A DNA stretch of 32,532 nucleotides from Quinella sp. 1Q7 (GCA_015206805.1 JADEZP010000018.1:1-32532), one strand, 5' to 3'. Shown: positions 8,668-17,883, counted from the first letter of the stretch. Program-made: numbers and translations. The notes: generated by a model from the sequence alone, not told the origin.

Positions 8668-8843
8668 TCAAACGAAAAGCCGACTGCGTGAACAATCGGC
8701 TTGAAAATTTTCGTCCCAACATTGCGAAAGACGCTCCGATAAGCTACAATGACGATGTCAAATTCATCACGAGCCGTCGGGGCGTCTTTCGTATTCATTG
8801 TAGCGTTTCGACAGCTGTTTGTCAAAAAGTTGGAGGCGTTACC
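8668..8843. promoter_or_regulatory. Cassette leader copy 3 (cassette 4): left-end hairpin, convergent promoters, inverted repeat
   Basis: AAGCCGA-N12-TCGGCTT hairpin, TGAAAATTTTCGTCCCAAC; plus promoter TTGCGA(8722-8727)-17-TACAAT(8745-8750); minus promoter TTGACA-17-TACAAT (complement 8820-8825 / 8797-8802); GAAAGACGCTCCGA / TCGGGGCGTCTTTC. Confidence 0.7.
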
Positions 8844-9644
8844 ATGAAACATCGCGAGAAATTATTTGAGCTCCTGCGCGATTGCGTCGAGACAGCGCAA
8901 GAATCGTTCGCCGTCGAGGAAATGATTCGCAAGGTCGAAGGCACCATGCCGCCGATTGAAATTATCGATGAAAACCGTCAAGAATGTTACGGATTTAAAT
9001 TTTATAAAAATCATCATGGAAATTGGGTAGGCTCAATAAGTCTTCATCGTTTCATTTGGACGTATTTCAACGGCGAAATTCCCGACGGCTACGACGTTCA
9101 CCACCGTGACTTCAATCACGACAACAACGACATCGCGAATCTTGAGCTCGTCACAAAGGACGCACATCAAAAAATTCATGCGGCAATCAAATCGCCGCGC
9201 CGCCCCGAAAAAAAATCGACGTTCACCTGCGCGGTCTGCGGGCGCGAATACGAAGCCGCCAATCGCGGCAACAACGCTTATTGCTCCGCCGAATGCAAAA
9301 AAATTGCCGAACGAGCCCGCGCCGCCGAAACTAAAACGTGCGAAATTTGCGGCAAAGAATTCACGACGAGCGACGACGCAAAGTTTTGTTCACGTAAATG
9401 TATCGGCGAATCCTTCAAGCGGCAGGAAGTCAAGACGTGTCCCATGTGCGGAAAAATTTTTTCGGACGCCGTGAGCAAACGTCGCAAGCATTGTTCGCCC
9501 GAATGTGCCGCCGAAGCTCTGCGTAAACGCGAAATTCGGACGTGCTTACATTGCGGCAAAGAATTTTCCGCGCCGATTCGCCGAACGCAAAAATTCTGTT
9601 CGCGCGAATGCTTTTACGAACACCGACGAAAAAGCTCGTTTTGA
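8844..9644 (+). CDS. HNH endonuclease with four C-terminal zinc fingers (cassette 4)
   Basis: MKHREKLFELLRDCVETAQESFAVEEMIRKVEG...; FNGEIPDGYDVHHRDFNHDNNDIANLELVTKDAHQKIHA; four CxxC...CxxC modules; conserved SD ttggagg. Confidence 0.88.
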   Translation: MKHREKLFELLRDCVETAQESFAVEEMIRKVEGTMPPIEIIDENRQECYGFKFYKNHHGNWVGSISLHRFIWTYFNGEIPDGYDVHHRDFNHDNNDIANLELVTKDAHQKIHAAIKSPRRPEKKSTFTCAVCGREYEAANRGNNAYCSAECKKIAERARAAETKTCEICGKEFTTSDDAKFCSRKCIGESFKRQEVKTCPMCGKIFSDAVSKRRKHCSPECAAEALRKREIRTCLHCGKEFSAPIRRTQKFCSRECFYEHRRKSSF

Positions 9645-9645
9645 C

Positions 9646-10398
9646 TTCGCGTCCGTTCTTGTCGTAAAAGACCGAGCAAATTTCGCCGACGGTGCCCGTG
9701 CGCGAAAGACTTTCAATCGCCTGTCGCCCGAATTCGCCCATCCAAACCAAATTAGACGATTTGACGGGTGCACCAATACCGACAAGCCCGATGTCGAGTT
9801 TCGTCCGGAAGTCGGAAATTTTTTCGTAGTTGGCGTCCTGAACGATTGCGTTGCGGATTTCGGCCGTGCGCGTGATGACGGGCGCGTAAATGTAATGGCA
9901 ACGTCCGCCGAATGCCCGCGCCAGCTCATAACAAAGCGTGTTCACGTGCAGTTCGCTGTCGATGTTTTCGGGTCCGCCGTCGAGCGGAACGAAGTCAGAA
10001 TCAATTTGCGGAACCTTCGAGTTTTGCGCGTGGCGAGTGAGCTCCCTAATCGACGTGCCCCATGCAAGCCCGATAACCTGTTTGTTGGCGACGATTCGCC
10101 GCAAAAGTTGTAGTCCCGCACGACCCATTGACTGCTTGACGGCAAGGAGATCGTAACTGCGCGGCACAATGAAACACTCCTTGAGCCCAAAACGCTTTTC
10201 CATTGCCGATTCGATGTCCTCAAAATTTTCGTTGGCAACGGTGATTGTGACGATACCTTGATCGAGAGCCCGCTTGAGGTGTTTACTGACGGTTGTGCGT
10301 TCGACGCCGGGTCGTTTTGCGATTTCCGTCTGTTTCATGTGTTCGAGATAGTACATCGTCGAGACTTTGATTAAAATCCTGCGCTCAACCGGTGTCAT
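9646..10398 (-). pseudogene. SorC/DeoR-like sugar-responsive transcriptional regulator, C-terminus truncated by cassette 4
   Basis: MTPVERRILIKVSTMYYLEHMKQTEIAKRPGVERTTVSKHLKRAL (HTH) ... GLAWGTSIRELTRHA...LVGIGAPVKSSNLVWMGEF...GTVGEICSVFYDKNGREV; reading then continues to 9430 through antisense HNH sequence. Confidence 0.75.
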
Positions 10399-10523
10399 GT
10401 GATTCGTCCTCCTCCCGAAAAAATTTTCGTTGTCCTACGTTGCCACGATTGTAAAAGAAATTTTGCGGCGCGGCAAGAATTTTCAGACGGTTTAGCCCGA
10501 TTTTGGCGCAAAAAAATAAAAAC

Positions 10524-10572
10524 CGCCGTGCGATTGTCACATTTGAGCAACTGACGGCGATTTTGATTTTTT
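10524..10572. terminator. Possible terminator between nitrilase-family gene and SorC-like regulator
   Basis: CGCCGT ... ACGGCG stem with long loop, A-tract upstream and gattttgatttttt downstream. Confidence 0.35.
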
Positions 10573-10615
10573 ACGGGATTGCCCGTCACATATGCGTGAC
10601 GGTTTGAAGATTGAT

Positions 10616-11362
10616 TCAGCTGTCGACGAAAAAATTTCTGTCGGCGAGCAAGTTCATTGCGGCGATAATTTTTGTGCGAACGCTGAAATTCACGTCCGCC
10701 GATAAAATTTCGGTGTCGCGTCCGCTTTCGGCGACGACCTCTCCGAGCGGATTGACGACCTCCGAAATGCCCGAACTGTTCGCGAAGACGACGTAAACTT
10801 GATTTTCGATGGCGCGAGCCTTCGTCAGCACACGACGCGGCGTCAAACGCTTTAAACTCCATGCGGCGGGCACGAAAATAATTTCCGCACCGGCGAGCGC
10901 GATTTTCCGCATGAATTCGGGGAAGCGCAGGTCGTAGCAAATCGCCACGCCGCACTTCACGCCGTCAAGTTCAGCCGTCACAATTTGATTGCCCGCGCCG
11001 AAAACGTCGCCTTCGTGCGCGAAGCTGAACAGATGCGTTTTGTCGTAGGTCGCGACGATTTCCCCGCGACGATTGGCGACGTGGCAGCGATTGAAAATTT
11101 TGCCGCCGTCAGCGACAATTACCGAGCCGCCGATTATGTTCACGGAAAATTTTTTCGCCGCCGCGCAGAGAAACTCAATCGTGCGCGTGCCGTCAATGTC
11201 CGCGAAATTTTCAACGGGCGTCGGGTAGTAGCCTGTCGACCACAATTCGGGCAAAAGTATCACGTCGGAATTTCGCGCCGACTCAATCAGCCGCGACGCC
11301 GTGGAAAAATTTTCGTCGACCGCGCCGAGCGTCGATTTGAATTGTGCGATTGAAATTTTCAT
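10616..11362 (-). CDS. Carbon-nitrogen hydrolase (nitrilase/omega-amidase family)
   Basis: MKISIAQFKSTLGAVDENFSTASRLIESA..VILLPELWSTGY..YDKTHLFSF..KCGVAICYDLRFPEFMRKIALAGAEIIFVPAAW: catalytic Glu, Lys and Cys motifs. Confidence 0.92.
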   Translation of the reverse strand: MKISIAQFKSTLGAVDENFSTASRLIESARNSDVILLPELWSTGYYPTPVENFADIDGTRTIEFLCAAAKKFSVNIIGGSVIVADGGKIFNRCHVANRRGEIVATYDKTHLFSFAHEGDVFGAGNQIVTAELDGVKCGVAICYDLRFPEFMRKIALAGAEIIFVPAAWSLKRLTPRRVLTKARAIENQVYVVFANSSGISEVVNPLGEVVAESGRDTEILSADVNFSVRTKIIAAMNLLADRNFFVDS

Positions 11363-11652
11363 AGCTCAAACTGCGCGGCGACGTAGCCCGAAAGGTATTT
11401 CACGCCCTGCGGAGCGACGCGTTCCGTGTGATAGGGGTGCGACATGTAAACATCGAAGTCCGCCTTTGTCGCGAAGTCAACGGTCATTACGACGGAATTT
11501 TCACTGCCGACCCAGCCCGTGCTGAAGTCCGCGTGCAAATCGACGATGCCGGGAATATTTTCCTTCATGCCGCGCAAATCGGCGAGCACCGAATTTTTAA
11601 TCGCGTCGCCGACTTCCGCCTTGAACGTGCCGATAAAAATATGCCGTATCAT
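11359..11652 (-). CDS. Dabb-family (stress responsive alpha/beta barrel) protein
   Basis: MIRHIFIGTFKAEVGDAIKNSVLADLRGMKENIPGIVDLHADFSTGWVGSENSVVMTVDFATKADFDVYMSHPYHTERVAP; overlaps the next start by 4 nt. Confidence 0.85.
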   Translation of the reverse strand: MIRHIFIGTFKAEVGDAIKNSVLADLRGMKENIPGIVDLHADFSTGWVGSENSVVMTVDFATKADFDVYMSHPYHTERVAPQGVKYLSGYVAAQFEL

Positions 11653-11669
11653 AAAAATTCCCCCAAGAT

Positions 11670-14600
11670 TTATTCCGTCGCAGGTTGTTCGACTTCCGCG
11701 ACTTTCTTCTTGCCGAAAAGTTTGTGCACGATATTTTGCACGACGACGAAGAATACGGGAATTAAAAATATTCCCAAGAACGTCGCGACCGTCATACCGC
11801 CGACGACTGCCACGCCCATTGAGTTACGCGCCGCCGAGCCTGCACCCGTCGCCATTGCAAGCGGTAAGCAACCGATAATGAACGCGAAACTTGTCATCAG
11901 AATCGGGCGCAGACGTAAGCCCGCCGACTCCAACGCCGCTTTGACCGACTCCATGCCTTTATCCGTGCGGACTTTGGCGAATTCGACAATCAGTATCGCA
12001 TTCTTCGCGGCAAGTCCCATTATCATTATCACGCCGATTTGCATGTAGATGCTGTTTTGGAAACCTGGGTTGCCGACGCCTAAAGTGTTCGTGTAGATAT
12101 TCAGCACGTATTCAGACAGCAACGCGCCGAAAATTCCCGTCGGAACCGTCATCAAGACAGAGAACGGTACAGACCAACTTTCGTACAGCGCGGCGAGGCA
12201 CAGGAATACGAATACCAACGCCAACACCATAACTTGCCCCGTCGAGCCGGAAGCTTTTTGTTCTTCGCGAGATTGACCCGACCATTCGACGCCGAAGCCC
12301 GTAGGCGCGACTTGATAGACGACATCCGTCAACGCCGCCATTGCCTGACCCGACGAATAACCTTCGCCGGGTTGCGCTTGAATCAGCACGGAGCGTTTGC
12401 CGTTGAAGCGCGTGACCTGCGTTGTGCCCGTATTGAGCTTGTAACTTATCAGCGTGTCGAGCGGCACGAATTGTCCGTTCGCGCCTCTGACGAACATAAA
12501 TTTCAGCATGTCGACTTCGCCGCGGAAGTAAACGTCCGACTGCATGACGACCTTATACGTGCGACCGAATCTGTTGTAGTCGTCGATCTGCATGCCGCCG
12601 AAATTGACCTGCAACGCGCTGTAAACGTCCGCAAGATTTACGCCGAGCATCTCAATTTTTTTCTGATCGAGTTCGTATTTGTAGCTGGGCGAAGTCACGC
12701 TGAAAGTCGTATTGACGCCTTGAAGTTCGGGACGCGTATTTGCCGCCTTGACGATTTCGTCGGTGATGTCGGAAAGTTCGGTGTCGGAGTGGCTTTCCAA
12801 GTCGATAAGTTGCATTGTCAAGCCGCCGATTGCACCGAGTCCCGGCAAGGCGGGCGGGTTTGCGCCCATTACAAAAGCTTCGGGAGCCGCGCCGTTGCCG
12901 ACCATGAAGACGTTGTAAATCGCGGAGGTTACGGATTTTTCAAAGTCCGTTCGTTCCGCCCAAGGATACATGCTTATGAACATCGCCGCCGCAGAAGACT
13001 TCGTGCCGTTTGAAATTACGTTGTACCCCGCAACCGAAATGACATCCTTAACGCCGGGGACTTGCTCACGGATGACAGCGGCAACTTTATCGGTCGTCAT
13101 TGACGTGCGGTTGAGCGACGTGCCTTCGGGCATCATAACTGCCGCGACGAAGTAACCTTGATCCTCGTCGGGCACGAACGTTGACGGCAGAACCTTGAAC
13201 AGCAGCCCCGTCAAGCCGCAGACAATCAGCATGAAGATGACGGCAAGTTTCGTTCCCGAAATGACCTTCGCGACAATGCCGACGTAAGAATTTTTCGTGC
13301 GCTCGAACCAGTTGTTGAAGGCGTCGAAGAATTTGCTGAAGAAATTTTTCTTGCCGTGTTCATGCGGCTTGAGAATCATTGCGCAAAGTGCGGGCGTCAA
13401 AGTCAGCGCGACGAATGCCGACAGTCCCATTGATACCGCGATTGTCAGCGCGAATTGCCGATACAAAATGCCCGTCATGCCGCCGAGAAACGCTATCGGA
13501 ATGAACACCGCCGACAAGACGAACGCGATTGCGACGACGGGACCTTGAACTTCCTCCATTGCGACTTCGGTTGCCTCGACGGGATTGAGCCCGCGCTCCA
13601 TGTGCTGTTCGACGTTTTCGATAACGACAATCGCGTCGTCGACGACCAAACCGATTGCCAAAACCATCGCGAACAATGTCAGCGTGTTAATCGTGAAGTC
13701 GAGCACCGTGAACGCCGCGAACGTTCCCAGCAACGATACGGGCACGGCAAGCAACGGAATTATCGTCGCGCGGAAACTTTGCAGGAAGATAAAAATTACC
13801 ACCACGACGAGTACCAACGCCTCAAAGAACGTGTGCGCAACCTCGTTGATTGACGCTTTGATAAATTCCGTGTTGTCGAGAACTTGACCGTATTTGATGC
13901 CTTCGGGCAAATTTTTTTCCGCCTCGTGCAGAATCCGCTTGACTTCGCCGATTGTCTCAAGGGCGTTGGCGTCGCTCGTCAAGTTGATTATGAACGGCAC
14001 CGAAGTATGACCGTTGAACTTGCCGACGTATGTGTTCGACTGTTGACCGATTTCAACGCGCGCAACGTCTTTCAGGTAAACGAACGCGCCCGCGTCGCCG
14101 GTCTTCAAGATGATGTTTTCAAATTGTTCGGGCGTCTCAAGGCGACCTTGAATTTGACCGGTGTACTCTTTCTCTTGACCTTGAGCGACGGGCAACTTGC
14201 CGATTGAGCCCGCCGCCGCTTGAGCGTTTTGCGTGCGGATTGCGTTTTGAACGTCGGCGACAGTCAAGCCGAAGTTTGCGAGCTTTTCGGGATTGATCCA
14301 TACGCGCAAGGCATAATTCGCGCTCAATATCTGAACTTGTCCGACGCCCTTGACGCGCTTCAAATCGTCGGCAATGTAAATGTCCGCGTAGTTCTTGATG
14401 AACGCCGTATCGTACAGCCCGTTGTCGCAGTAGAACGCAAAAATCATTGCCATATCCTGCGAAGATTTTGTTGTCGTCACGCCCGAGGCAATGACCGTTT
14501 CGGGCAAATTGGCGTTGGCGGAGGCGACGTTATTTTGAACTTTGACGGAGTCCATGTCGCCGTCGGAGCCGACTTCAAAATAAACATTCAGCGCATAGCT

Positions 14601-14858
14601 GCCGTCGTCGTTTGAGTTGGAGCTCATGTAGTCCATGCCCTGCGTGCCGTTGACGCGATTTTCAATGACCTGCGCGACAGCTTGATTGACGACGCTTGCA
14701 TTCGCGCCCGTGTAGAACGCACTGACGTTGATTGTCGGCGGCGAAATGTTCGGATACTGCGCGACAGGCGTATTGAGTCCCGCGATAATTCCGATAAGGC
14801 TGATTATGATTGCAATGACAATGGCGAATACGGGTCGGTGAATAAAAAATTTTGCCAC
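11670..14858 (-). CDS. RND efflux transporter permease (HAE1/AcrB-like)
   Basis: MAKFFIHRPVFAIVIAIIISLIGIIAGLNTPVAQYPNISPPTINVSAFYTGANASVVNQAVAQVIE...; 1062 aa; LAIGLVVDDAIVVIENVEQHM motif. Confidence 0.96.
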   Translation of the reverse strand: MAKFFIHRPVFAIVIAIIISLIGIIAGLNTPVAQYPNISPPTINVSAFYTGANASVVNQAVAQVIENRVNGTQGMDYMSSNSNDDGSYALNVYFEVGSDGDMDSVKVQNNVASANANLPETVIASGVTTTKSSQDMAMIFAFYCDNGLYDTAFIKNYADIYIADDLKRVKGVGQVQILSANYALRVWINPEKLANFGLTVADVQNAIRTQNAQAAAGSIGKLPVAQGQEKEYTGQIQGRLETPEQFENIILKTGDAGAFVYLKDVARVEIGQQSNTYVGKFNGHTSVPFIINLTSDANALETIGEVKRILHEAEKNLPEGIKYGQVLDNTEFIKASINEVAHTFFEALVLVVVVIFIFLQSFRATIIPLLAVPVSLLGTFAAFTVLDFTINTLTLFAMVLAIGLVVDDAIVVIENVEQHMERGLNPVEATEVAMEEVQGPVVAIAFVLSAVFIPIAFLGGMTGILYRQFALTIAVSMGLSAFVALTLTPALCAMILKPHEHGKKNFFSKFFDAFNNWFERTKNSYVGIVAKVISGTKLAVIFMLIVCGLTGLLFKVLPSTFVPDEDQGYFVAAVMMPEGTSLNRTSMTTDKVAAVIREQVPGVKDVISVAGYNVISNGTKSSAAAMFISMYPWAERTDFEKSVTSAIYNVFMVGNGAAPEAFVMGANPPALPGLGAIGGLTMQLIDLESHSDTELSDITDEIVKAANTRPELQGVNTTFSVTSPSYKYELDQKKIEMLGVNLADVYSALQVNFGGMQIDDYNRFGRTYKVVMQSDVYFRGEVDMLKFMFVRGANGQFVPLDTLISYKLNTGTTQVTRFNGKRSVLIQAQPGEGYSSGQAMAALTDVVYQVAPTGFGVEWSGQSREEQKASGSTGQVMVLALVFVFLCLAALYESWSVPFSVLMTVPTGIFGALLSEYVLNIYTNTLGVGNPGFQNSIYMQIGVIMIMGLAAKNAILIVEFAKVRTDKGMESVKAALESAGLRLRPILMTSFAFIIGCLPLAMATGAGSAARNSMGVAVVGGMTVATFLGIFLIPVFFVVVQNIVHKLFGKKKVAEVEQPATE

Positions 14859-14870
14859 GCGTTATCCACC

Positions 14871-16061
14871 TCACTTATTTGAGTTGCTTTCGACGTCGAA
14901 AACTTCTGCGCTGGGATTGAACGAGAAATCCATATCTTTAGCGGTGACCTGCGTCACTTCCAAAGGCATACCGTCGCGCAAATTCGTCAAGCCCTCGACG
15001 ACGACCCAATCGTCAGCCTTCAAGCCGCTTTTGACGACGTAATAGGAGCCGATTTTTTCGCCGAGCGTGACTTTGCGGATGGCGGAGGTGTTGTCGGATT
15101 GAGCGACGATAACCATAGTTTCGCCCAACAGCTGTTGAAGGGCGCGTTCGGGAACGAGCAGTGCGCCGGGAATTTTGAGCCCCGTAATTTCGACGCGTGC
15201 ATACATGCCGGGGACTAGCAAGCTGTCGGGATTTCTGAATGTCGTGCGGATTGTCAGCGTGCCCGTTTCATTGCCGAGCGTTCTGTCATATTCGGCGAAC
15301 TCACCGTAATACGGATAACTTGAGCCGTCGGCGAGCGTCAACGAAATTCTGAAATTCGGCGCGGGAATACCGTTTGCGTTTGATTGTTTTTCGCCTCTGG
15401 AAATGCGCAAATATTCCTGTTCGGAGACGGCGAACTGCACGAACACGGGGTCAACCAAACCGATTGTCGCCAGCGGCGTACTTCCTGCCGTAGCTAAAGT
15501 TCCGACGGGGACATCGTCAATGCCGAGTCTGCCGCTCATCGGCGCGTAAACAATCGTGTCCGCAAGGTCGTCTTTAGCTTTTTGCAACATGGCTTCGTTA
15601 GCTTCAACTTCCGATAACTGCGATTCGACGGCGGCGCGTTGATTGGCAAGCGTCTGTTCGGAAATTGCATTTGACCGCCAAAGTTCCTCGTCGCGTTGAA
15701 GGTCGACACGTTCTTTAGCCAAAGCCGTCTTGGACTTGGCGAGATTCGCTTCCGCCTGAAGGACTGCCGAGCTGTATTGTCGGTCGTCGATTTTGAACAG
15801 CATTTGACCTTCGTAAACGTCCTGACCGCCTTTAACGTATTTTTCGACGACGGAGCCGGTGACTTTCGATTGAACTTGCATTTCGTCGCGGTCGACGACT
15901 TGCCCGCTGTAAGACAAATTCAACGGCGCGTCGGTCTGCAGAACTTTGATAGCTTTAACTCTGGTCGGAAAATCCTCTGTAGCTTGGGATTCGGTGTCTT
16001 CGCCGCCGCAGCCCGTCAAAAGCAACGCCGCCGCACAAATTATCGCCGGAAATATTTTCAT
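14871..16061 (-). CDS. RND efflux periplasmic adaptor subunit (AcrA/MexA-like lipoprotein)
   Basis: MKIFPAIICAAALLLTGCGGEDT (lipobox LTGC) ... VQSKVTGSVVEKYVKGGQDVYEGQMLFKIDDRQY; upstream of the permease gene on the same strand. Confidence 0.94.
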   Translation of the reverse strand: MKIFPAIICAAALLLTGCGGEDTESQATEDFPTRVKAIKVLQTDAPLNLSYSGQVVDRDEMQVQSKVTGSVVEKYVKGGQDVYEGQMLFKIDDRQYSSAVLQAEANLAKSKTALAKERVDLQRDEELWRSNAISEQTLANQRAAVESQLSEVEANEAMLQKAKDDLADTIVYAPMSGRLGIDDVPVGTLATAGSTPLATIGLVDPVFVQFAVSEQEYLRISRGEKQSNANGIPAPNFRISLTLADGSSYPYYGEFAEYDRTLGNETGTLTIRTTFRNPDSLLVPGMYARVEITGLKIPGALLVPERALQQLLGETMVIVAQSDNTSAIRKVTLGEKIGSYYVVKSGLKADDWVVVEGLTNLRDGMPLEVTQVTAKDMDFSFNPSAEVFDVESNSNK

Positions 16062-16179
16062 ACCAACTCTCCTCTCGTTGTATACCGTTACGGACAATAA
16101 ACGTTAAAATTATATCAATCGGCAGTAAACGTGACAACCGGTTTTGCGCAATATTGGCGGCGTTGAATTGCACGGATTA

Positions 16180-16881
16180 TCAGTTGCGGTCAAGATTGAC
16201 GACGCCGGGATTTTTGAGCATCCAACCTTTGAGCGGGTCTTGCATGAAAATTGCGGGGAGCTTGACGAAATATTTCCGATAAACACCGTCCTCGTAATTG
16301 AGCGCGAAAATTTCTTTCATGCCGCCGTGTTCGTGAATGGTTTCGTCGCACGGATTCATGGGATTGGGCACAACGGCGTATTCTTCGCCTTCGCACCGAA
16401 ACGCCCAATAAAGACTGTCCTTGGCGTCGATTGCGGGTCGGAAAGTCATTGTGCCGCCGTAAGTCAAAATTTTGAGCTTGTTGTCGTGAATGAAGCGTTC
16501 GCATTTGCGCAGGAAGCCGCGAGCGTTCGGGTCGGCGGCAAGTTTGTTGAACTCGTCGACGAAGCTCATCCATTTGGCTTGCGGCGCGAGCGGCGTTATC
16601 CTGTGATGATCGTTGTGCGGCTCCGTCAAGTCGATTCCGAACGGCTCAACCTGCGGCACGTCGGATATAACTTGCGGCTGACGAATTTCGTTGACTTTTT
16701 CCTCAAGCGCGCGCAAAGATTTTTTGACGCGTTGCATGTCACCTTGCAGGCTTGCCAATTCGTCGGATTTGCGGCTGTTGCTCGACCACAGATAAGCGAC
16801 GGCGAACAGCAGTAACACGCTCAAGCCCAGCGACAGGAAATTTAACGTACCGGCAAACGTCGACGCCATTGCCTCTTCCAT
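16180..16881 (-). CDS. Hypothetical protein with N-terminal transmembrane helix and coiled-coil segment
   Basis: Start ATG 16879-16881 after ggaggtcgtgatt; MEEAMASTFAGTLNFLSLGLSVLLLFAVAYLWSSNSRKSDELASLQGDMQRVKKSLRALEEK. The ORF-track start at 16974 would run into the tRNA. Confidence 0.7.
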   Translation of the reverse strand: MEEAMASTFAGTLNFLSLGLSVLLLFAVAYLWSSNSRKSDELASLQGDMQRVKKSLRALEEKVNEIRQPQVISDVPQVEPFGIDLTEPHNDHHRITPLAPQAKWMSFVDEFNKLAADPNARGFLRKCERFIHDNKLKILTYGGTMTFRPAIDAKDSLYWAFRCEGEEYAVVPNPMNPCDETIHEHGGMKEIFALNYEDGVYRKYFVKLPAIFMQDPLKGWMLKNPGVVNLDRN

Positions 16882-16947
16882 AATCACGACCTCCTTGAAT
16901 TGAATAAAGCCCGCGTCGTCAAGGCGCAGGCTTGGAATTTTCGATAT

Positions 16948-17023
16948 TGGCAGGGGTAGCTGGACTCGAACCAACGAATGCCAGATTCAGAGTCTGGTGC
17001 CTTACCAACTTGGCGATACCCCT
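16948..17023 (-). tRNA. tRNA-Gln (CUG anticodon), CCA encoded
   Basis: Reverse strand AGGGGTATCGCCAAGTTGGTAAGGCACCAGACTCTGAATCTGGCATTCGTTGGTTCGAGTCCAGCTACCCCTGCCA: complete cloverleaf, anticodon loop CTCTGAA, T-loop GGTTCGAGTCC. Confidence 0.94.
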
Positions 17024-17076
17024 GTGGTAAAACCGTTGCCATTTATAGCACACGCCCAAAACTTTGTCAACAGAAA

Positions 17077-17769
17077 TTATTTATCGTCGGACTTCTTGTC
17101 GGGCTTAGCGTCGGACTTTTTGGACTTCTTGTCGGACTTTTTGGATTTTTTGTCGCCGCTGTTGTCTTTGAAGGTGGCGACGCCGTAGCGGTAAGTGTCG
17201 ACGTACTGCTTATCCTCGAGATTCGCGCTGATAAGCTGAATACCGATGCAACGACCTTCGGGCGTGCGGAAGAACGTGTACAGATATTGCTTGTCGGCGA
17301 CGAATTCGCCTTCGACTTCGCCGTTGTCGTCGAGCACCTCAATCGTCTTGGCACTGACGGCAAAGACGCCCTTGTTGTGTTTGGTCAAGTTCACAAGGTC
17401 GGCGGATTCGAAGCCGCCTTTCTTTTTGAGATCGAGCAGGTAGTCGCCGATTTCCTTCATGGAGCCCTTGTTGAAGTCGGGGACTTTGTCGCTGTCGAAC
17501 GCGTTGACTTGAATCACGTAGCCGTAAAGAACTTCGAAGCCGTCGTTGGCAAAGACGAGCATTTCGCCGCGCTTATCGGTCTCCTGCCACGGATTTTCGA
17601 CGACGGCAATCGGTTTAATCGGGCACGTGATTGAGAACTTGAAATCCTCGCTCGTGTAAACATACGGCTCGTCGGAGGCGGGCTCGGCGGCGGATTCGTC
17701 TTCGGCGGCGAATGCGGTTGTCGTCAAAATCATCATCAGCAACGCCGTCAGTAAAAAAAATTTTCGCAA
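17077..17769 (-). CDS. Hypothetical secreted protein with Lys/Asp/Ser-rich C-terminal repeat tail
   Basis: Signal peptide MRKFFLLTALLMMILTTTAFAAEDE; C-terminus KDNSGDKKSKKSDKKSKKSDAKPDKKSDDK. Confidence 0.7.
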   Translation of the reverse strand: MRKFFLLTALLMMILTTTAFAAEDESAAEPASDEPYVYTSEDFKFSITCPIKPIAVVENPWQETDKRGEMLVFANDGFEVLYGYVIQVNAFDSDKVPDFNKGSMKEIGDYLLDLKKKGGFESADLVNLTKHNKGVFAVSAKTIEVLDDNGEVEGEFVADKQYLYTFFRTPEGRCIGIQLISANLEDKQYVDTYRYGVATFKDNSGDKKSKKSDKKSKKSDAKPDKKSDDK

Positions 17770-17883
17770 GTCGTATCACCTCGTTAAAGTTTTGTTGCAT
17801 TGTAACCTACGCGCGCGAATTATTCAAGGAAATTTCATTAAAAAATTTTACGGCTCTGTTACACTTTGCGCGGGGTGATTGAC

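Noticed and set aside
5571-9644. Group I/II intron, intein or IS200/IS605-TnpB interpretation of the HNH cassettes
   Set aside because: No intron 3' half after the HNH stop, no splice-compatible flanking exons, no TnpA Tyr or TnpB RuvC motifs, and the ends of host genes do not rejoin.
5571-9644. CRISPR array in the repeated region
   Set aside because: Repeats are whole leader-plus-gene units spaced at about 1-2 kb; no short regularly spaced repeats or cas genes.
5694-9644. Clear terminal inverted repeats (TTTTCGTC left / GACGAAAA right)
   Set aside because: Good only in cassette 4; the motif is common in this sequence and fails in cassettes 1 and 2.
11428-14615. Plus-strand ORFs antisense to the RND transporter (e.g. 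12234-13013, 11428-12048)
   Set aside because: No recognisable domains; overlap a 1062-aa confident gene.
16882-16974. Extension of the 16180 ORF to 16974
   Set aside because: Would start within tRNA-Gln; a good SD and ATG exist at 16881.
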